Below, piece after piece: positions 5,262 to 5,386 of a stretch of DNA of 5,386 nt. The stretch is taken from assembly GCA_027063545.1 (NCBI GenBank), contig JAMORN010000185.1, forward strand, positions 1 to 5,386, written 5' to 3'. The position numbers were made by a program, and so were the translations under genes. The stretch comes from a bacterium (lineage in GTDB: Bacteria; JAMORN01). The notes below the pieces were generated by a model, which ran no database searches, had not been told where the DNA came from, and worked only from the letters and a program-made list of their open reading frames with translations. How positions within the stretch are numbered: the stretch's first letter is position 1; every line of letters starts with the position of its first letter.

Positions 5262-5386
5262 ATGGAACTTCTAGCTCCAGCAAGAAGATTAGAAGCAGCT
5301 ATTAGAGCTTTTAAGGCGGGTGCTGATGCAGTATATATTGGTTATCCCGGTTTTAATGCCAGAAGAATGGCTTCATCCGAGGTTTC
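5262..5386 (+). CDS. Peptidase U32 family protein, N-terminal fragment (3' end outside window)
   Basis: The first 41 residues, starting MELLAPARRLEAAIRAFKAG and continuing ADAVYIGYPGFNARR, are the characteristic U32 N-terminus ('MELLAPAGxLEAxxxAxxxGADAVYxG...FxAR'). Characterised bacterial members are mainly RNA hydroxylation or ubiquinone-related proteins (TrhP/YegQ, RlhA, UbiU/UbiV) rather than proven peptidases; too little is visible to choose between them. The usual Gly after LAPA is Arg8 here. An in-frame stop at 5238-5240 excludes a longer ATG start. No Shine-Dalgarno is visible in the A/T-only stretch before the ATG, unlike queF and the lipoprotein gene, so the mRNA may be leaderless or rely on an unstructured AU-rich leader. 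Confidence 0.9.
   Translation, partial: MELLAPARRLEAAIRAFKAGADAVYIGYPGFNARRMASSEV

Overview
The window is very AT-rich (roughly a quarter G+C by eye) and gene-dense. Its proteins are rich in Lys, Ile, Asn, Tyr and Phe, and Arg is mostly encoded by AGA. Two genes carry lipoprotein-like signal peptides with a Cys after the hydrophobic stretch, which suggests a diderm bacterium with many lipoproteins. A low-GC spirochaete or similar lineage would fit, but nothing here fixes the taxon. No rRNA, tRNA, insertion sequence, CRISPR array or phage gene was seen.

The left part (1-3307, + strand) is a tightly packed operon-like run whose promoter lies outside the window. It holds the 3' end of an unrecognised gene, a spore-photoproduct-lyase-family (SPL-like) radical SAM protein, a short MTA/SAH-nucleosidase-like protein, QueF (preQ0 to preQ1 reductase of queuosine synthesis), and a protein with the fold signature of aminoglycoside phosphotransferase/choline kinase but without the catalytic aspartates. 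Genes overlap (ATGA, 22 nt, 8 nt) or lie 15 nt apart, so they are probably co-translated. Radical SAM enzyme, nucleosidase and QueF together suggest nucleoside or deazapurine metabolism, but that link is inference.

The right part (5128-3337, - strand) is a two-gene unit converging on the first. It encodes a 397-residue lipoprotein (helical, TPR-like body and a C-terminal beta domain like DUF4352) and, 4 nt downstream, a PEBP (YbhB/YbcL-type) protein. The PEBP gene contains a 14-bp GC-rich RNA hairpin over its signal-peptide/lipobox codons, then a strong internal ribosome-binding site before Met44. It may therefore make both an exported and a cytosolic form. This is the most unusual regulatory structure in the window.

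A 133-bp divergent intergenic region (5129-5261) separates this unit from the start of a peptidase-U32-family gene (+ strand, cut by the window end), which has no visible Shine-Dalgarno sequence.
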